A stretch of DNA of 64,000 nucleotides from Acinetobacter pittii (GCF_034067285.1 NZ_CP139286.1:2728001-2792000), one strand, 5' to 3'; shown: positions 9,051-18,740, counted from the first letter of the stretch. The notes: generated by a model not told the origin, from the letters alone. Numbers and translations are program-made.

Positions 9051-9470
9051 TTATTCAACTCTAACGATTTTACCTAATTCATCATGGTGAACGACTGTAA
9101 TTTTCTGGCTACGTCCCTGCTCAATCTCATGTTCAGGTAAATCAAAATAGCGCGCATAATCATCAGTCTGTTTTGCTTTAAGCGCACTGCCACCGACACG
9201 GCGCTCTGGTAGCACATGGCTCCATAACAATAAACAAATTGCACAACCAATTAATGCTGTAATGCCATGTTCAATACCTACACCAAAGGCATTAAATAAA
9301 CGATGAACCAAATGTGTTTTTTGAAGCTCAGCCAATACCCAGATCAGTACAAACGGACGCCACAACAACAACCAGACCGCCCACATCATGGCTGTGCTTG
9401 TTGTAGAAGCATAGCGTTTATGCCATGGTAATTGACGGCGTAAATCAATAATCAACGAATTTGTCTTCAT
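9051..9470 (-). CDS. pgaD: PgaD-like PNAG synthase accessory membrane protein
   Basis: 139 residues with two central hydrophobic helices (about 25-50 and 65-90) and charged ends, as in PgaD. In PNAG systems PgaD is the small inner-membrane partner of the PgaC synthase and takes part in cyclic di-GMP control. The gene is 83 bp downstream of pgaC on the same strand, which is the standard order. The assignment relies on length, topology and position more than on a motif. Confidence 0.8.
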   Translation of the reverse strand: MKTNSLIIDLRRQLPWHKRYASTTSTAMMWAVWLLLWRPFVLIWVLAELQKTHLVHRLFNAFGVGIEHGITALIGCAICLLLWSHVLPERRVGGSALKAKQTDDYARYFDLPEHEIEQGRSQKITVVHHDELGKIVRVE

Positions 9471-9553
9471 TTCTCTCTTTACCTAACGAAGTGCTGTGGT
9501 TTTCCCCAGACATCAATACAGCACGATCTTTAAAATCTCATGACTCTTGCATT

Positions 9554-10813
9554 TCATCCACGAATGCCCCGATCCGGGCTCACCCAACGCGCACGTTTCT
9601 CATCCCCACGTTTTAAAACTTTTGGAAATGCCACGATAGTTGCCGAGATGGTGATTAGCCAAAAGACCAATGGATACCAGATCATCCAGAAATAGTTTTT
9701 TCCTAGATGTGGTTCATAACGACTATCCATCCATTTGCTTAAAGCAAACTGAATGAGACAGGTTGCCCCCAATAAAATACCGCTACCATACGGTAAAAAT
9801 GGAGAGCTCACAACGGCTAAAGCAGGTACAGGTAAAATAAAATGTACCAGCCATAATAAAGCCATCGCGAGCATTAAATAGGACCAGACTAAAGTTAAGC
9901 AAAGCTCAAACATTAAAGGCCATAAAAAGTTTAATTTCGGTTTGGTGAACACATCAATATTTTTAATTAATACCTGTGCCCCACCCATAGCCCAACGTAA
10001 ACGCTGTTTCCACAAACCGTTTAGAGTTTCAGGCATTAAAATCCAGACCAAGGCATTCGGTTCAAAACGTATGTCCCAGCCTGCGCGCTGCAATTTCCAA
10101 GTAATATCGATATCTTCAGTCAACATATTGGGTGACCAATAGTCGACTTGGTGAACAGCACTCTTACGAAAAGCAGTAATTACACCCGATACGGTAAACA
10201 AGCGACCAAAGGTACGTTGTGCACGTTTAATCATGCCGACAATCGATGAAAACTCACCGACCTGAATACGCCCCAGTAAAGTTGAGCGAGTACGAATACG
10301 CGGGTTGCCCGTAACAGCTGCCACCGTTGGATTTTCCAGAAAATGACGAATCATCCACTTTGCTGCGTGTGGATCGAGTAAAGCATCCCCATCAATACCA
10401 ATTAAAAACTCGGCATCGGTCATTAAGCTTCCAGCTTGCAACCCCATGGCTTTACCTTGGTTTTGAGCCAAATGAACAACACGTAGTTTTTCATGTTGTG
10501 CTGCTAAGCGGTCGAGTACTTCGCCGGTATTGTCTGAGCTACCATCATTAATCGCAATGACCTCAAAATGAGGATAGTCCAGTTTTAAAGCATGGCTGAT
10601 CGTTTCCTCTGCATTATCTCCTTCATTAAAACAAGGAATTAACACAGCGACTTTCGGATAACTCTCTAATGGAGCAGGTTGATCGTAAGGCGGAGCCTGA
10701 CGTTCTTTCCAATAGAAAATGATCGCGCCAATCATCCATAAATACGACATGAATAATGGATAATAGAAAACGAATTTTAAGGCATGCGACCATATTGCAG
10801 CAAAGATTGTCAT
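9554..10813 (-). CDS. pgaC: poly-N-acetylglucosamine synthase PgaC (family 2 glycosyltransferase)
   Basis: 419 residues. One N-terminal membrane helix precedes a GT-A domain with NDGSSDNT (nucleotide-sugar binding), GIDGDALL (DxD metal site), TEDIDITWKLQRAGW (catalytic TED) and QRLRWAMGG (QxxRW); several C-terminal helices follow. This is the processive GT2 pattern that makes beta-1,6-linked N-acetylglucosamine polymer at the inner membrane. It lies 13 bp after pgaB, consistent with one operon. Confidence 0.93.
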   Translation of the reverse strand: MTIFAAIWSHALKFVFYYPLFMSYLWMIGAIIFYWKERQAPPYDQPAPLESYPKVAVLIPCFNEGDNAEETISHALKLDYPHFEVIAINDGSSDNTGEVLDRLAAQHEKLRVVHLAQNQGKAMGLQAGSLMTDAEFLIGIDGDALLDPHAAKWMIRHFLENPTVAAVTGNPRIRTRSTLLGRIQVGEFSSIVGMIKRAQRTFGRLFTVSGVITAFRKSAVHQVDYWSPNMLTEDIDITWKLQRAGWDIRFEPNALVWILMPETLNGLWKQRLRWAMGGAQVLIKNIDVFTKPKLNFLWPLMFELCLTLVWSYLMLAMALLWLVHFILPVPALAVVSSPFLPYGSGILLGATCLIQFALSKWMDSRYEPHLGKNYFWMIWYPLVFWLITISATIVAFPKVLKRGDEKRARWVSPDRGIRG

Positions 10814-10826
10814 GTTTTAGCCCCAA

Positions 10827-12821
10827 CTACGGCACAAGACGAGATGATTTTTCAGCAAATGCTTTATTCATCGTGTTCACATCCGGATGATCTTTAATTG
10901 GGTCATCTGGGTAATATCCAACATGCATGACACCTTGCTGATAAAGAGAATGAATTGTTGCAGCCATTTCAGCCGATGGTACCTTTTCGTTTTTACGCCA
11001 GTCGGTTGCCTGTAATTCAAAAACAGTTTTCTTAATGCCATTTGGATATTGTTTCACACGATCAATCATATCTTTATAGAATTGATCAGAGTTATCGACC
11101 TGTTCCATATAAGGCATTGCCATAATAGCCGTAAAGTCATAACGTTTTAACGACTCTTCAAGCGATTGTGAATACCAGTTTTCTGCATATGGTTTTAAAG
11201 CAACTTGCGCGTATAAGTTACGTGCGGTAAGCAAGAACGGTTCATATTGTCGCACGTCATCAACGAGTTGCATGGCAAAATCATCTAGATATTTTGTCTT
11301 ATACGCAGTCCATTTTTGCAAATTTTGATCGTTATCACGAATTTTTGCTAAATCTGTTGGTAAACCTTGTTTCGCATAAGCTTTTAAGGCATCTGGGCTT
11401 GCATCTTCATAGTCAGATAAGGTGACATCGTCATGGAATAAAATTCCGTTAAATGAAGATGACTTAGCCAAGTCTTGATAAATCTCACGAATAGTTTGGC
11501 GTGCGTCAGATGAGAACGGACTTAAACGGATATACCCCATGTTGAGGTGTTCACCAGCTTTTGCTTGCTCTGTCACAACCAAATCCTTAGAAACAGGATC
11601 AGTTTTTGGTAGTTCCCATGCCAATAAAGGCATCCATGCATAAATACGACTTACAGGCGTACGGGTTTGAATTTGCCATGCTACACGGTTAAATAAGTCA
11701 GCACGCATTGGAATGTGACGGTTCGGGAAATAAACCATATCGGCAGAACCATTAGCATCTGGGTCTGAAAAAGCTTGCAAATAGACTGTATTTACACCCA
11801 TCGCATTAATTCGGTCTAACAAGTGACCTAGATTACGCTCTTGCTGTTTCGGGTCTGGGTCATAAATATAGTCCAGATCGACATGCATAATTTTTTGCGG
11901 ACGGTTGTTATCCGTTAAATTCAATTCACGATTTTTGATTTCTTGAGCCAAATCATCAGTCGTCATATCGCCTTCTACCAAAATACGGCTCATATTTTGT
12001 AGAGATTGTTTTGCGTGATCGGCCCCATCATCCAATGTAATAGTGACTGGCATACCCAATTTTTTCGCAATTTGGACAGTTTGCATATTATAGCGACCAT
12101 ATGGCCACACCATAATACGTGGCGAACGTAAGCCATGTGCTTTAAGTAGCTCGTTATTTTTCTTTAAATCATTATAGATACGTGATTGATATTGTTGATC
12201 GTTCTCGTAGGTTTGAGTTTTAACATCATAAAAACGAGTTGTTGCAGCAGGTTCAGAATTCCCTTGCGGGTTGCCTGTAATACCGCGGTGTAAATGATAG
12301 CTATGGCTTGCAATTTCTACAAAACCACTATCTTGCATCTCTTTGAGCTCACCCCAGCTTAAGATTTTGTCACGTGGGATTTCTTCCCCTGAAAAATCAA
12401 CTTTCTGCCCTGCTTTTGGTTCTAACCATGAACCTACAACAGCTAGAACAACCGGAATTTTTTTAGCTTTAATGACTGGATAAGCATTTTGATAGAAAGA
12501 TTGATAACCATCATCTACAGTTAACAAAACCGGTTTTGTAGGCAGTTGAGCCTTACCCTGATGAGCACGGATCAACTGATCAACCGTAATAAAATGGAAT
12601 CCGTTTTTTTGTAGCCATTCAACGTGCTGTGTAAATTGTTGAGTGGTCACTGCATATTGAGGAATTAAGGCATTTTTAGTATCGGTAATTTCATGATAAC
12701 CAATCACCGTAAGTGTTGAAGCGTCCAGTTTAGGTGGTTTAGCTAATGCCATGCCTGACAAACCTGCCAAGGCCAAGCCAAGTGATATGTTCAACAAAGG
12801 AGATGCAAAGCGGATAGTCAT
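10827..12821 (-). CDS. pgaB: PNAG N-deacetylase PgaB
   Basis: About 664 residues from the ATG at 12821 (MTIRFASPLL). The N-terminal polysaccharide deacetylase domain has TVDDGYQSFY (the DD metal pair) and ASHSYHLHRG (the HxxxH metal motif). The C-terminal part matches the glycoside hydrolase-like domain of PgaB (PNRHIPMRADLFNRVAWQ). PgaB partly deacetylates PNAG in the periplasm before export. The signal peptide ends GMALAKPP and has no lipobox cysteine, unlike the E. coli lipoprotein, so this form appears to be processed by signal peptidase I or stay anchored. The gene is first in the operon; no pgaA precedes it. Confidence 0.92.
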   Translation of the reverse strand: MTIRFASPLLNISLGLALAGLSGMALAKPPKLDASTLTVIGYHEITDTKNALIPQYAVTTQQFTQHVEWLQKNGFHFITVDQLIRAHQGKAQLPTKPVLLTVDDGYQSFYQNAYPVIKAKKIPVVLAVVGSWLEPKAGQKVDFSGEEIPRDKILSWGELKEMQDSGFVEIASHSYHLHRGITGNPQGNSEPAATTRFYDVKTQTYENDQQYQSRIYNDLKKNNELLKAHGLRSPRIMVWPYGRYNMQTVQIAKKLGMPVTITLDDGADHAKQSLQNMSRILVEGDMTTDDLAQEIKNRELNLTDNNRPQKIMHVDLDYIYDPDPKQQERNLGHLLDRINAMGVNTVYLQAFSDPDANGSADMVYFPNRHIPMRADLFNRVAWQIQTRTPVSRIYAWMPLLAWELPKTDPVSKDLVVTEQAKAGEHLNMGYIRLSPFSSDARQTIREIYQDLAKSSSFNGILFHDDVTLSDYEDASPDALKAYAKQGLPTDLAKIRDNDQNLQKWTAYKTKYLDDFAMQLVDDVRQYEPFLLTARNLYAQVALKPYAENWYSQSLEESLKRYDFTAIMAMPYMEQVDNSDQFYKDMIDRVKQYPNGIKKTVFELQATDWRKNEKVPSAEMAATIHSLYQQGVMHVGYYPDDPIKDHPDVNTMNKAFAEKSSRLVP

Positions 12822-13034
12822 GAAATAGCGTCTCAATATCAATATAGATTATTTATGTGAAATTTGATGTTAAGGCACAAATTTTTTGAAATTTGGTCTT
12901 AATATCACACTGCCTGCAAATGAACAGTTTTTCAGTCAGCATTTATAATCAAATAATCTGAAAATAATCTTAAATATTCAAAAAGCTAAAATATAAATTA
13001 ATAATGTATTTATATTTAAAGCTCATATAAATAA

Positions 13035-13058
13035 GAAAGCCCCCTAAAGGGCTTTAAG
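13035..13058 (-). terminator. terminator after the FKBP gene
   Basis: On the minus strand AAAGCCC and GGGCTTT arms enclose a short loop just after the FKBP stop codon and are followed by a T-rich stretch. The rest of 12843-13034 is AT-rich and holds no gene that I can see. Confidence 0.75.
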
Positions 13059-13061
13059 TTT

Positions 13062-13403
13062 TCACTCGTCACGAGTTTTGACATCGAATAATTCAATTTC
13101 AAAAATTAAATTAGAATTAGCGGGAATAATCTTACCCATTTTACGCTCACCATAAGCTAAATGAGCAGGCACGATGAGTTTACGTTTGCCGCCAACTTTC
13201 ATTCCCATAATGCCTTGATCCCAGCCTTTAATTACACGGCCGGTGCCAATTACACATTCAAAATAATTACCGCGGTCAATTGAAGAATCAAATTTTGTGC
13301 CGTCTTCTAACCAACCTGTATAGTGAGTTGTAATCAAAGCGCCTTTAACCGCTTCTTTGCCTTCACCCACTTTTAAATCAATAATTTCTAATTCATTTGA
13401 CAT
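13062..13403 (-). CDS. FKBP-type peptidyl-prolyl cis-trans isomerase
   Basis: 113 residues with no signal peptide, so cytoplasmic. The single FKBP domain shows the usual segments: ALITTHYTGWLEDGTKFDSS, IKGWDQGIMGMKVGGKRKL, PAHLAYGERKMGKIIPANSNLIFEIEL. These include the active-site tyrosine, aspartate and tryptophan of the family. Such minimal FKBPs catalyse proline isomerisation in protein folding. It appears monocistronic, between pgaB and yaeQ. Confidence 0.92.
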   Translation of the reverse strand: MSNELEIIDLKVGEGKEAVKGALITTHYTGWLEDGTKFDSSIDRGNYFECVIGTGRVIKGWDQGIMGMKVGGKRKLIVPAHLAYGERKMGKIIPANSNLIFEIELFDVKTRDE

Positions 13404-13489
13404 GGTATACCCCTTAAACTGGAACTCTAAATCAAAATTAGTACTTAGTGTACCAACTGAATCTGTAGAATTTGTTGCGCTTTTCTATG

Positions 13490-14020
13490 TTACTGTAACT
13501 GTGTCCACACAACACTTGCCTGACCCTTTTCACCTAAAAGCGTCCATTCATTGTCCATGACATTTAATTGAAGCTGCATCGTACGTTCGCAAAGTTGCTC
13601 AAGCTCAGCGGTGCTTTGAGGGGCAATTTGCCACACTTGAACGTTATTTAATGTTTTAATTTTACTATTTCTCTTCCACCAGTCTTCGACTTGTGTGCCA
13701 TAAACAACAATCGCAACCGTTTTACAACGCGCACTGGCTTTTTTGACTTTATCTTCAGACGGCAAACCGACTTCAATCCATGTTTCTAGCTGACCAGTTA
13801 AATCTTTTTGCCATAATGCTGGCTCGTCAGTTTCAAAAAGGTCTTTAGTAAACTCAAGCTCATCACTTGCGAAACGGGCAAAAGCCATTAGACGAACCAT
13901 TAAACGTTCTAAAGTTTCCGAAGGATGTAGGGCAAGCGTCAGCTGGTAATCACCATAAATATGGTCATCCATATTAGCAATATTCAAGTCTGCCTTATAA
14001 ATTGTTGCTTTAAGCGCCAT
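13490..14020 (-). CDS. yaeQ: YaeQ family protein
   Basis: 176 residues from the ATG at 14020 (MALKATIYKADLNIA), the same opening as E. coli YaeQ; a further-upstream start would add an unrelated leader. Conserved segments include LTLALHPSETLERLMVRLMAF, DEPALWQKDLTGQLETWIEVGLPSE and a C-terminal WTQLQ. The family adopts a PD-(D/E)xK nuclease-like fold, but its function is unsettled; old claims of RfaH suppression are indirect. Nothing nearby indicates a pathway. Confidence 0.9.
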   Translation of the reverse strand: MALKATIYKADLNIANMDDHIYGDYQLTLALHPSETLERLMVRLMAFARFASDELEFTKDLFETDEPALWQKDLTGQLETWIEVGLPSEDKVKKASARCKTVAIVVYGTQVEDWWKRNSKIKTLNNVQVWQIAPQSTAELEQLCERTMQLQLNVMDNEWTLLGEKGQASVVWTQLQ

Positions 14021-14209
14021 GATTAATATGTCCAAAAATTTGGCGCTAAGGATACTCGATTTTGGGTAAAAAATTATAAAAAAACTGAACAATGCAAAGC
14101 CTAGTCATGCGAAATTTGCATATTCTTCCAAAACGCTCAGCTTATTTTATAGTTGGCCGACTTTTTGCTTGAAAGAGAAATATTCTCCTCTTGCTAAAAT
14201 TGATGACTT

Positions 14210-15472
14210 ATGTGGCAAAAGCTCAAGCGTAGTTTATTTTTACAGGTTCTTTGTGCTCTCTTTCTTGGGGTTGCAGTTGGAATTGGTTTTCATGATTTCT
14301 CCCTATCTCTAAAACCATTAGGTGATGGTTTTATTTCTTTAATTAAAATGCTGATTGCCCCCATTGTGTTTTGTGTGGTTGTACTGGGAATCTATGGTGC
14401 AAATGACATCAAAAAAATGGGCAAAGTCGGTGCAAAAACCATTCTTTATTTTGAAGTGGTGACCAGTATTGCTTTAGTTTTAGGCATTATTGTGGCCTAT
14501 GTATTTAAACCGGGCGTCGGTATGAATATCGATATTAGCCATTTAGATGCAAAAGATTTAAGTACCTACACCGAACGTGCCCATGAAATGCATACAGGTT
14601 CGGAATTTCTACTCAATATTATTCCAAAAACCTTCACTGCCGCTTTTGCAAACGGCGATATTTTACAGGTTTTACTCATCGCTATTTTATTTGGCATTTC
14701 TCTACTTTTAATTCCTAAACATTTAGCAGAGCTGGTACGCCAAGCGTTGGAAGCTTTTTCGGAAGTCTTCTTTAAAATTATGGGACTTATTATACGTTTA
14801 GCCCCAATTGGTGTATTTGGTTCAGTCGCCTACACCACTGCTAAGTTTGGTTTAGATTCGCTCTTACAATTGGGTTATTTGGTTTTACTGTTTTATGCAA
14901 CCTGCATTTTATTTGTCGTTATTGTTTTAGGTTCGATTTTAAAACTCGCTGGTCTCAATATTTTCAAATTTGTGGGCTATTTTAAAGATGAACTTGCCAT
15001 TGTTTTAGGTACAGCCTCTTCAGACTCTGTTCTTCCTCAAATTATGAAAAAGCTCAAAAATCTAGGAATTAAAGACTCAACTGTGGGTTTGGTTATTCCC
15101 ACTGGTTATTCATTTAATTTGGATGGGTTTTCAATTTACTTAACGTTAGGTGTAATTTTTATTGCGCAAGCCTGCAATATTGATTTGTCTATGCATGACT
15201 TGCTAGCAATCTTACTGGTTTCACTCATCACATCTAAAGGGGCGCACGGCATTCCCGGCTCAGCTTTAGTTATTCTTGCAGCAACACTTTCAGTTATTCC
15301 AAGTCTCCCTGCAATTGGCTTAGTGCTGCTACTTTCAGTCGATTGGTTTATTGGAATTATTCGTGCCTGTACCAACTTAATCGGTAACTGTGTGGCGACC
15401 GTAGTGATTGCTCACTGGGAAAAAGATATTGATCATGCCCAAGCTAAAGCTGTGTTAGAAGCTAAGCCTTAA
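14210..15472 (+). CDS. dicarboxylate/amino acid:cation symporter (DAACS family, DctA/GltP-like)
   Basis: 420 residues and about eight membrane segments plus re-entrant loops. Family motifs are visible: the serine-rich stretch GTASSDSVLPQIMKKLKNLG (hairpin 1), PTGYSFNLDGFSIYLTLGVIF (the NxDG-type substrate and cation site), SKGAHGIPGSALVIL (hairpin 2) and the late DWFIGIIRACTNLIGN. These proteins import C4-dicarboxylates or glutamate/aspartate with protons or sodium. The arginine in the last helix (IIRACTNL) fits dicarboxylic substrates. The gene is monocistronic. Confidence 0.9.
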   Translation: MWQKLKRSLFLQVLCALFLGVAVGIGFHDFSLSLKPLGDGFISLIKMLIAPIVFCVVVLGIYGANDIKKMGKVGAKTILYFEVVTSIALVLGIIVAYVFKPGVGMNIDISHLDAKDLSTYTERAHEMHTGSEFLLNIIPKTFTAAFANGDILQVLLIAILFGISLLLIPKHLAELVRQALEAFSEVFFKIMGLIIRLAPIGVFGSVAYTTAKFGLDSLLQLGYLVLLFYATCILFVVIVLGSILKLAGLNIFKFVGYFKDELAIVLGTASSDSVLPQIMKKLKNLGIKDSTVGLVIPTGYSFNLDGFSIYLTLGVIFIAQACNIDLSMHDLLAILLVSLITSKGAHGIPGSALVILAATLSVIPSLPAIGLVLLLSVDWFIGIIRACTNLIGNCVATVVIAHWEKDIDHAQAKAVLEAKP

Positions 15473-15480
15473 AACTATTC

Positions 15481-15520
15481 ATAGAGAACATTGGCTCTTC
15501 TTTTGCTCAATGTTCTCTAT
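15481..15520. terminator. bidirectional terminator between the dicarboxylate carrier and cobW-type gene
   Basis: A perfect 13-bp inverted repeat (ATAGAGAACATTG / CAATGTTCTCTAT) with a 14-base loop lies between convergent genes and overlaps the last codons of the minus-strand gene. Confidence 0.7.
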
Positions 15521-16515
15521 TCTTCAAGCTGACAAGCAAGTAACGCTGTTTCAAAAGCTAACCAATCGTGATGATGTTCGCTAATGATCTCAATCCGGTT
15601 ATCAATACCCTCTTCGCCTGTCTTATAATTAAACTGATCAGGGTTAAAGTTAAAAACTTTCCAACCTTGATCTGTATTAAAAATTCCCTTGATTCTTAGC
15701 CAATCCTGCTGCGCACATAATACGTCTAGCAATGCATAAAAATCGAATTTCCAGCGTTTAGGTAATTTCCAACCTGCCACAATATAACCTTGTGCCGACT
15801 CAACATAATGATAAGGTAATTGCTGAATTTCCTTTACGATCTCGCTCTCGCTCATTTGCTTTTGAAGTTTAAGTAAAGGTTGTATAGATCGTTCAGTTAA
15901 ACGAGCAGCCACATCAATTTTATTTAAGGCTAACTGACCATGTTCAGTTTTAATCCACTCTTGGTGATAAGGCTGGTATTCATCTTTTAATAACTCAAGC
16001 GCCTGATCATCTTCAAAAGTCATTACATCCGTATGTGACACCACCACAATCTGGGCAGCTTTTAACTGATCTTCATAAAGGTTTTGTTTAACCCAATTGG
16101 TATCATGCAAACGGCTACCATCAACCACCGTAATCAACGCTCGCATGGCTAAACTACTTTGCCAATGAGGTTCAGTCAGTTGGTCAAATAACTGAGAAGG
16201 ATGCCCAAGTCCAGTCGGCTCAATAAAGAGTCTATCTGGTTTCTGTTCACTTAACAGTCGAGCTAAAGCAATATGCATAGGCAACTGACTGCTGCAACAT
16301 AGACAACCACCTAATAGTTCTTTGACTGCATATCCTTCGTCTTGAGGTAAGAGTTGTTGGTCTACTCCAATTTGCCCAAACTCATTCATTAATACCGCCC
16401 AAACCTCATCTTTAGGCTTCTGACTTAATAAATGCTGTAATAATGTGGTTTTTCCTGCCCCTAAAAAACCAGAGATAATATGGGTAGGAACAGTTTTTTG
16501 GGCAATCAGTTTCAC
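15517..16515 (-). CDS. CobW/COG0523 family G3E GTPase, putative metal chaperone
   Basis: 332 residues. The P-loop is GFLGAGKTTLL at the N-terminus, followed by EFGQIGVDQQLL and the family metal motif GGCLCC (CxCC), then EPTGLGHP and the GTPase specificity region VVSHTDV. The C-terminal half is the CobW C-terminal domain (YVESAQGYIVAGWKLPKRWKFDF). Members deliver zinc or cobalt to client proteins; several Acinetobacter members are zinc-regulated. I see no clear Zur box upstream, so regulation is open. Confidence 0.9.
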   Translation of the reverse strand: MKLIAQKTVPTHIISGFLGAGKTTLLQHLLSQKPKDEVWAVLMNEFGQIGVDQQLLPQDEGYAVKELLGGCLCCSSQLPMHIALARLLSEQKPDRLFIEPTGLGHPSQLFDQLTEPHWQSSLAMRALITVVDGSRLHDTNWVKQNLYEDQLKAAQIVVVSHTDVMTFEDDQALELLKDEYQPYHQEWIKTEHGQLALNKIDVAARLTERSIQPLLKLQKQMSESEIVKEIQQLPYHYVESAQGYIVAGWKLPKRWKFDFYALLDVLCAQQDWLRIKGIFNTDQGWKVFNFNPDQFNYKTGEEGIDNRIEIISEHHHDWLAFETALLACQLEE

Positions 16516-17015
16516 AAGCGGCTCAAATCAACAAGGTTTAAAAAACTAAGAAAGGTATATCACTGTTTAAGTAGCATGAAAATGATTTTTCACTTTGAAG
16601 ATATACTTTTCAATTATTGGGCTAAAGCCCCAAATATGTGACAGGCATCTCATCAATTATCTAAATTAACTTTTGATATTTATAATTCAAACGAAATATC
16701 CTATTCAAGCATATTCACAATTCATGCCAAAGTGTTAGGTTTACGTAAACAATTTGGTTTTTTTTCACTCAAAAAGAAATATTTTTTCACATTTTAAGGT
16801 GTATTTAAGCCCCTTTATTTTACAGATTGCTCACATAAACGACCCGTATATTTCATATTGTTAAGATAGCCGTAATAGATTGTTAAGTTAATTGATGTAA
16901 TTCGAAGCTCAGCTTAGCATGTGTCCTAGCTTAGTCATTCAGCCATACAGGTTTCATGTAGGTATGAACGATTAGGTTTAATTTATTTTTAAATGAAATT
17001 TAAGGATGCCATAAA
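16516..17015. other. 500-bp intergenic region with a 12-bp palindrome
   Basis: No gene is evident. The stretch is AT-rich and carries a perfect palindrome GTTTACGTAAAC at 16739-16750, which could be an operator for either flanking divergent gene. A long untranslated leader for the small exported protein at 17016 is plausible. No regulator can be named. Confidence 0.4.
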
Positions 17016-17216
17016 ATGAAATTAGCTAAAACTTTACTCGCTACTACACTTGCTTTAACTGCTGCTTCAACTTTCGCTGCTTCTAAGCACGACCAAGCAC
17101 ATAACACTGCTGGTGAAGAAAAAGTTGTTGTTTCAACTCAAGAACAAGCAAACACTGCAAATGCTGCATCTGATGCTGTAGGTTCTGCTTCTGAAGCTGC
17201 TCCTGCAACTCGTTAA
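17016..17216 (+). CDS. small alanine-rich exported protein
   Basis: 66 residues. A clear signal peptide (MKLAKTLLATTLALTAASTFAA) is followed by a short, highly hydrophilic mature part rich in Ala, Ser, Glu and Thr with no cysteine. I know no function for it; it would be an about 45-residue periplasmic or secreted peptide. It has a good ribosome-binding sequence (TAAGGATGCC) and its own strong terminator, which suggests real, possibly abundant expression. Confidence 0.75.
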   Translation: MKLAKTLLATTLALTAASTFAASKHDQAHNTAGEEKVVVSTQEQANTANAASDAVGSASEAAPATR

Positions 17217-17295
17217 TTCTCTAAGCACTCTCCTCCAAGCTCAGAGATAATTTTACTGAAAGGAAATATGGACGCTGAATTTTAGTAAAGAAAAG

Positions 17296-17332
17296 AAAGG
17301 ATCGAACCATGCTGCGGTTCGGTCCTTTTTTA
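17296..17332 (+). terminator. strong intrinsic terminator after the small exported protein
   Basis: AAAGGA-CGAACC pairs with GGTTCG-TCCTTT around a 7-base loop with one mismatch, followed by a T run. It lies between convergent genes and may serve both. Confidence 0.85.
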
Positions 17333-17347
17333 ATTCAATTTGTTTTT

Positions 17348-17863
17348 TTAAGAAGTTTTCTTATACATGCTACAAGATGGATTATGGTTTTCTTGCAAAC
17401 GTAAAACCTTACGGTGCTCAGCTGCTTCAAAGCGGCAACGTTTCCACTCAGTATTGAGATTTAATTGAGGTACTTCACATGGCTTGCCCTGTTCATCAAC
17501 AGCGACCATCGTGAAATAACAGCTATTGGTATGGCGTACTGTACGCTTCTGGATATTTTGGGCTTCAACACGAATGCCTACTTCCATTGAAGTACGGCCT
17601 ACATGGTTCACACTTGCCAAGAACGTTACCAGCTCACCTACATAAATCGGTTCTTTAAAATTCACCTTATCTACAGATAAAGTCACTACATAGCCACCCG
17701 AATAACGACTTGCGCAAGCGTAAGCGACTTGGTCGAGTAGTTTTAGAATCGTACCACCATGAACATTACCTGAAAAATTTGCCATATCAGGCGTCATCAA
17801 AACTGACATCGTCAATTCAGACTGGTCATCAGTTGCTGGGGTTATTTCATCTAATGTAGGCAT
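17348..17863 (-). CDS. hotdog-fold acyl-CoA thioesterase (YciA/BACH-like)
   Basis: 171 residues. The hotdog core has MANFSGNVHGGTILKLLDQVAYACASRYSGGYVVTLSVDKVNFKEPI, in which the N-x-HGG and following acidic residue form the family's active site, and ends in a strand with VGIRVEAQNI and NSCYFTMVAVDE. These enzymes hydrolyse acyl-CoA to free acid and CoA in the cytoplasm. The C-terminus is somewhat extended (about residues 145-171). It is a stand-alone gene. Confidence 0.88.
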   Translation of the reverse strand: MPTLDEITPATDDQSELTMSVLMTPDMANFSGNVHGGTILKLLDQVAYACASRYSGGYVVTLSVDKVNFKEPIYVGELVTFLASVNHVGRTSMEVGIRVEAQNIQKRTVRHTNSCYFTMVAVDEQGKPCEVPQLNLNTEWKRCRFEAAEHRKVLRLQENHNPSCSMYKKTS

Positions 17864-17880
17864 AGCTAAACTCTGGGTCT

Positions 17881-18114
17881 TAAAACAAGCTCAGACAACA
17901 TTATGGTTGATAATTCACAAAAAAAACATGCTTAAATCCACAACATGGCATTGTATTTTTTAATATCTTTGATTGTTTTTTAAAATTTAATTTTTTAAGA
18001 CATTATTTTTAAAGTTATTTTTTAAAGCTGTTTTATTTATCTTAGAGTTTTTTAGAAGATGCTATGCCATTTTATTCCATGTTCATGACATAGCAGGTTC
18101 TTATGAGTGACTTG
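17881..18114. other. AT-rich intergenic stretch
   Basis: I see no gene, repeat or convincing hairpin in this very AT-rich spacer between the thioesterase start and the marC stop. Confidence 0.6.
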
Positions 18115-18729
18115 CTATACTTTATTAATGACGCCTGTCACACCATTAATGATCATATCAATGGCGATCGTACCGATTAATAAAGCAGATAAACGCCCAA
18201 CAATATCAAAATAGCGGTCGATATGCTTGGCATGTTTATAGCGTAAATGATCATGTGAAAATTTCATCAAAATCAAAATACTGCATGTTAAGAACAAGGT
18301 AAAGGCAATCACTAGGGCTGCCTCACCAATTGACATTTCAATCCCTGTGACCACAGCAGCACTAATGGTGCCCGGACCGATCATAAACGGCATGGCAATG
18401 GTGCCTGCCAGATGCTCTGGTGCACCGCGCATTTCACCAATCGTATCGGCACCCTGAAAAACATAGCGATAGCCAATCACCAAAAAGATAAGGCCTCCAA
18501 ATATCTGAAAGGCTTCAAAACGTACATTCAGATATTTACTAAAAATTGTTTCACCGCCCCATGCAAATAGCATGAACACGACAAAAGCAATCAAACTTCC
18601 CTGAATCAGTGCTTTATTAAACACCTTGGCTTCTGAATGACGGATCAGGCCAATCATGTAGATGCTCATTAGAAATGGATTGAGCAACGAGAAAAATAAA
18701 GCAAAAGAATGTAGATAAGGAGAAGCCAT
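18115..18729 (-). CDS. MarC family integral membrane protein
   Basis: 204 residues with six membrane helices. The family segments are LLNPFLMSIYMIGLI at the N-terminus and MPFMIGPGTISAAVV in the middle, which matches the MarC pattern. The family was once linked to multidrug resistance, but that has not held up and its function is unknown. It follows the BCCT carrier gene by 11 bp on the same strand, so it may be co-transcribed with choline uptake. Confidence 0.85.
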   Translation of the reverse strand: MASPYLHSFALFFSLLNPFLMSIYMIGLIRHSEAKVFNKALIQGSLIAFVVFMLFAWGGETIFSKYLNVRFEAFQIFGGLIFLVIGYRYVFQGADTIGEMRGAPEHLAGTIAMPFMIGPGTISAAVVTGIEMSIGEAALVIAFTLFLTCSILILMKFSHDHLRYKHAKHIDRYFDIVGRLSALLIGTIAIDMIINGVTGVINKV

Positions 18730-18740
18730 GCATTTTCCTC

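Noticed and set aside
12843..13061. A hidden or broken pgaA upstream of pgaB
   Set aside because: The gap is only 219 bp and AT-rich, and shows no exporter-like coding sequence; pgaA needs about 2.4 kb.
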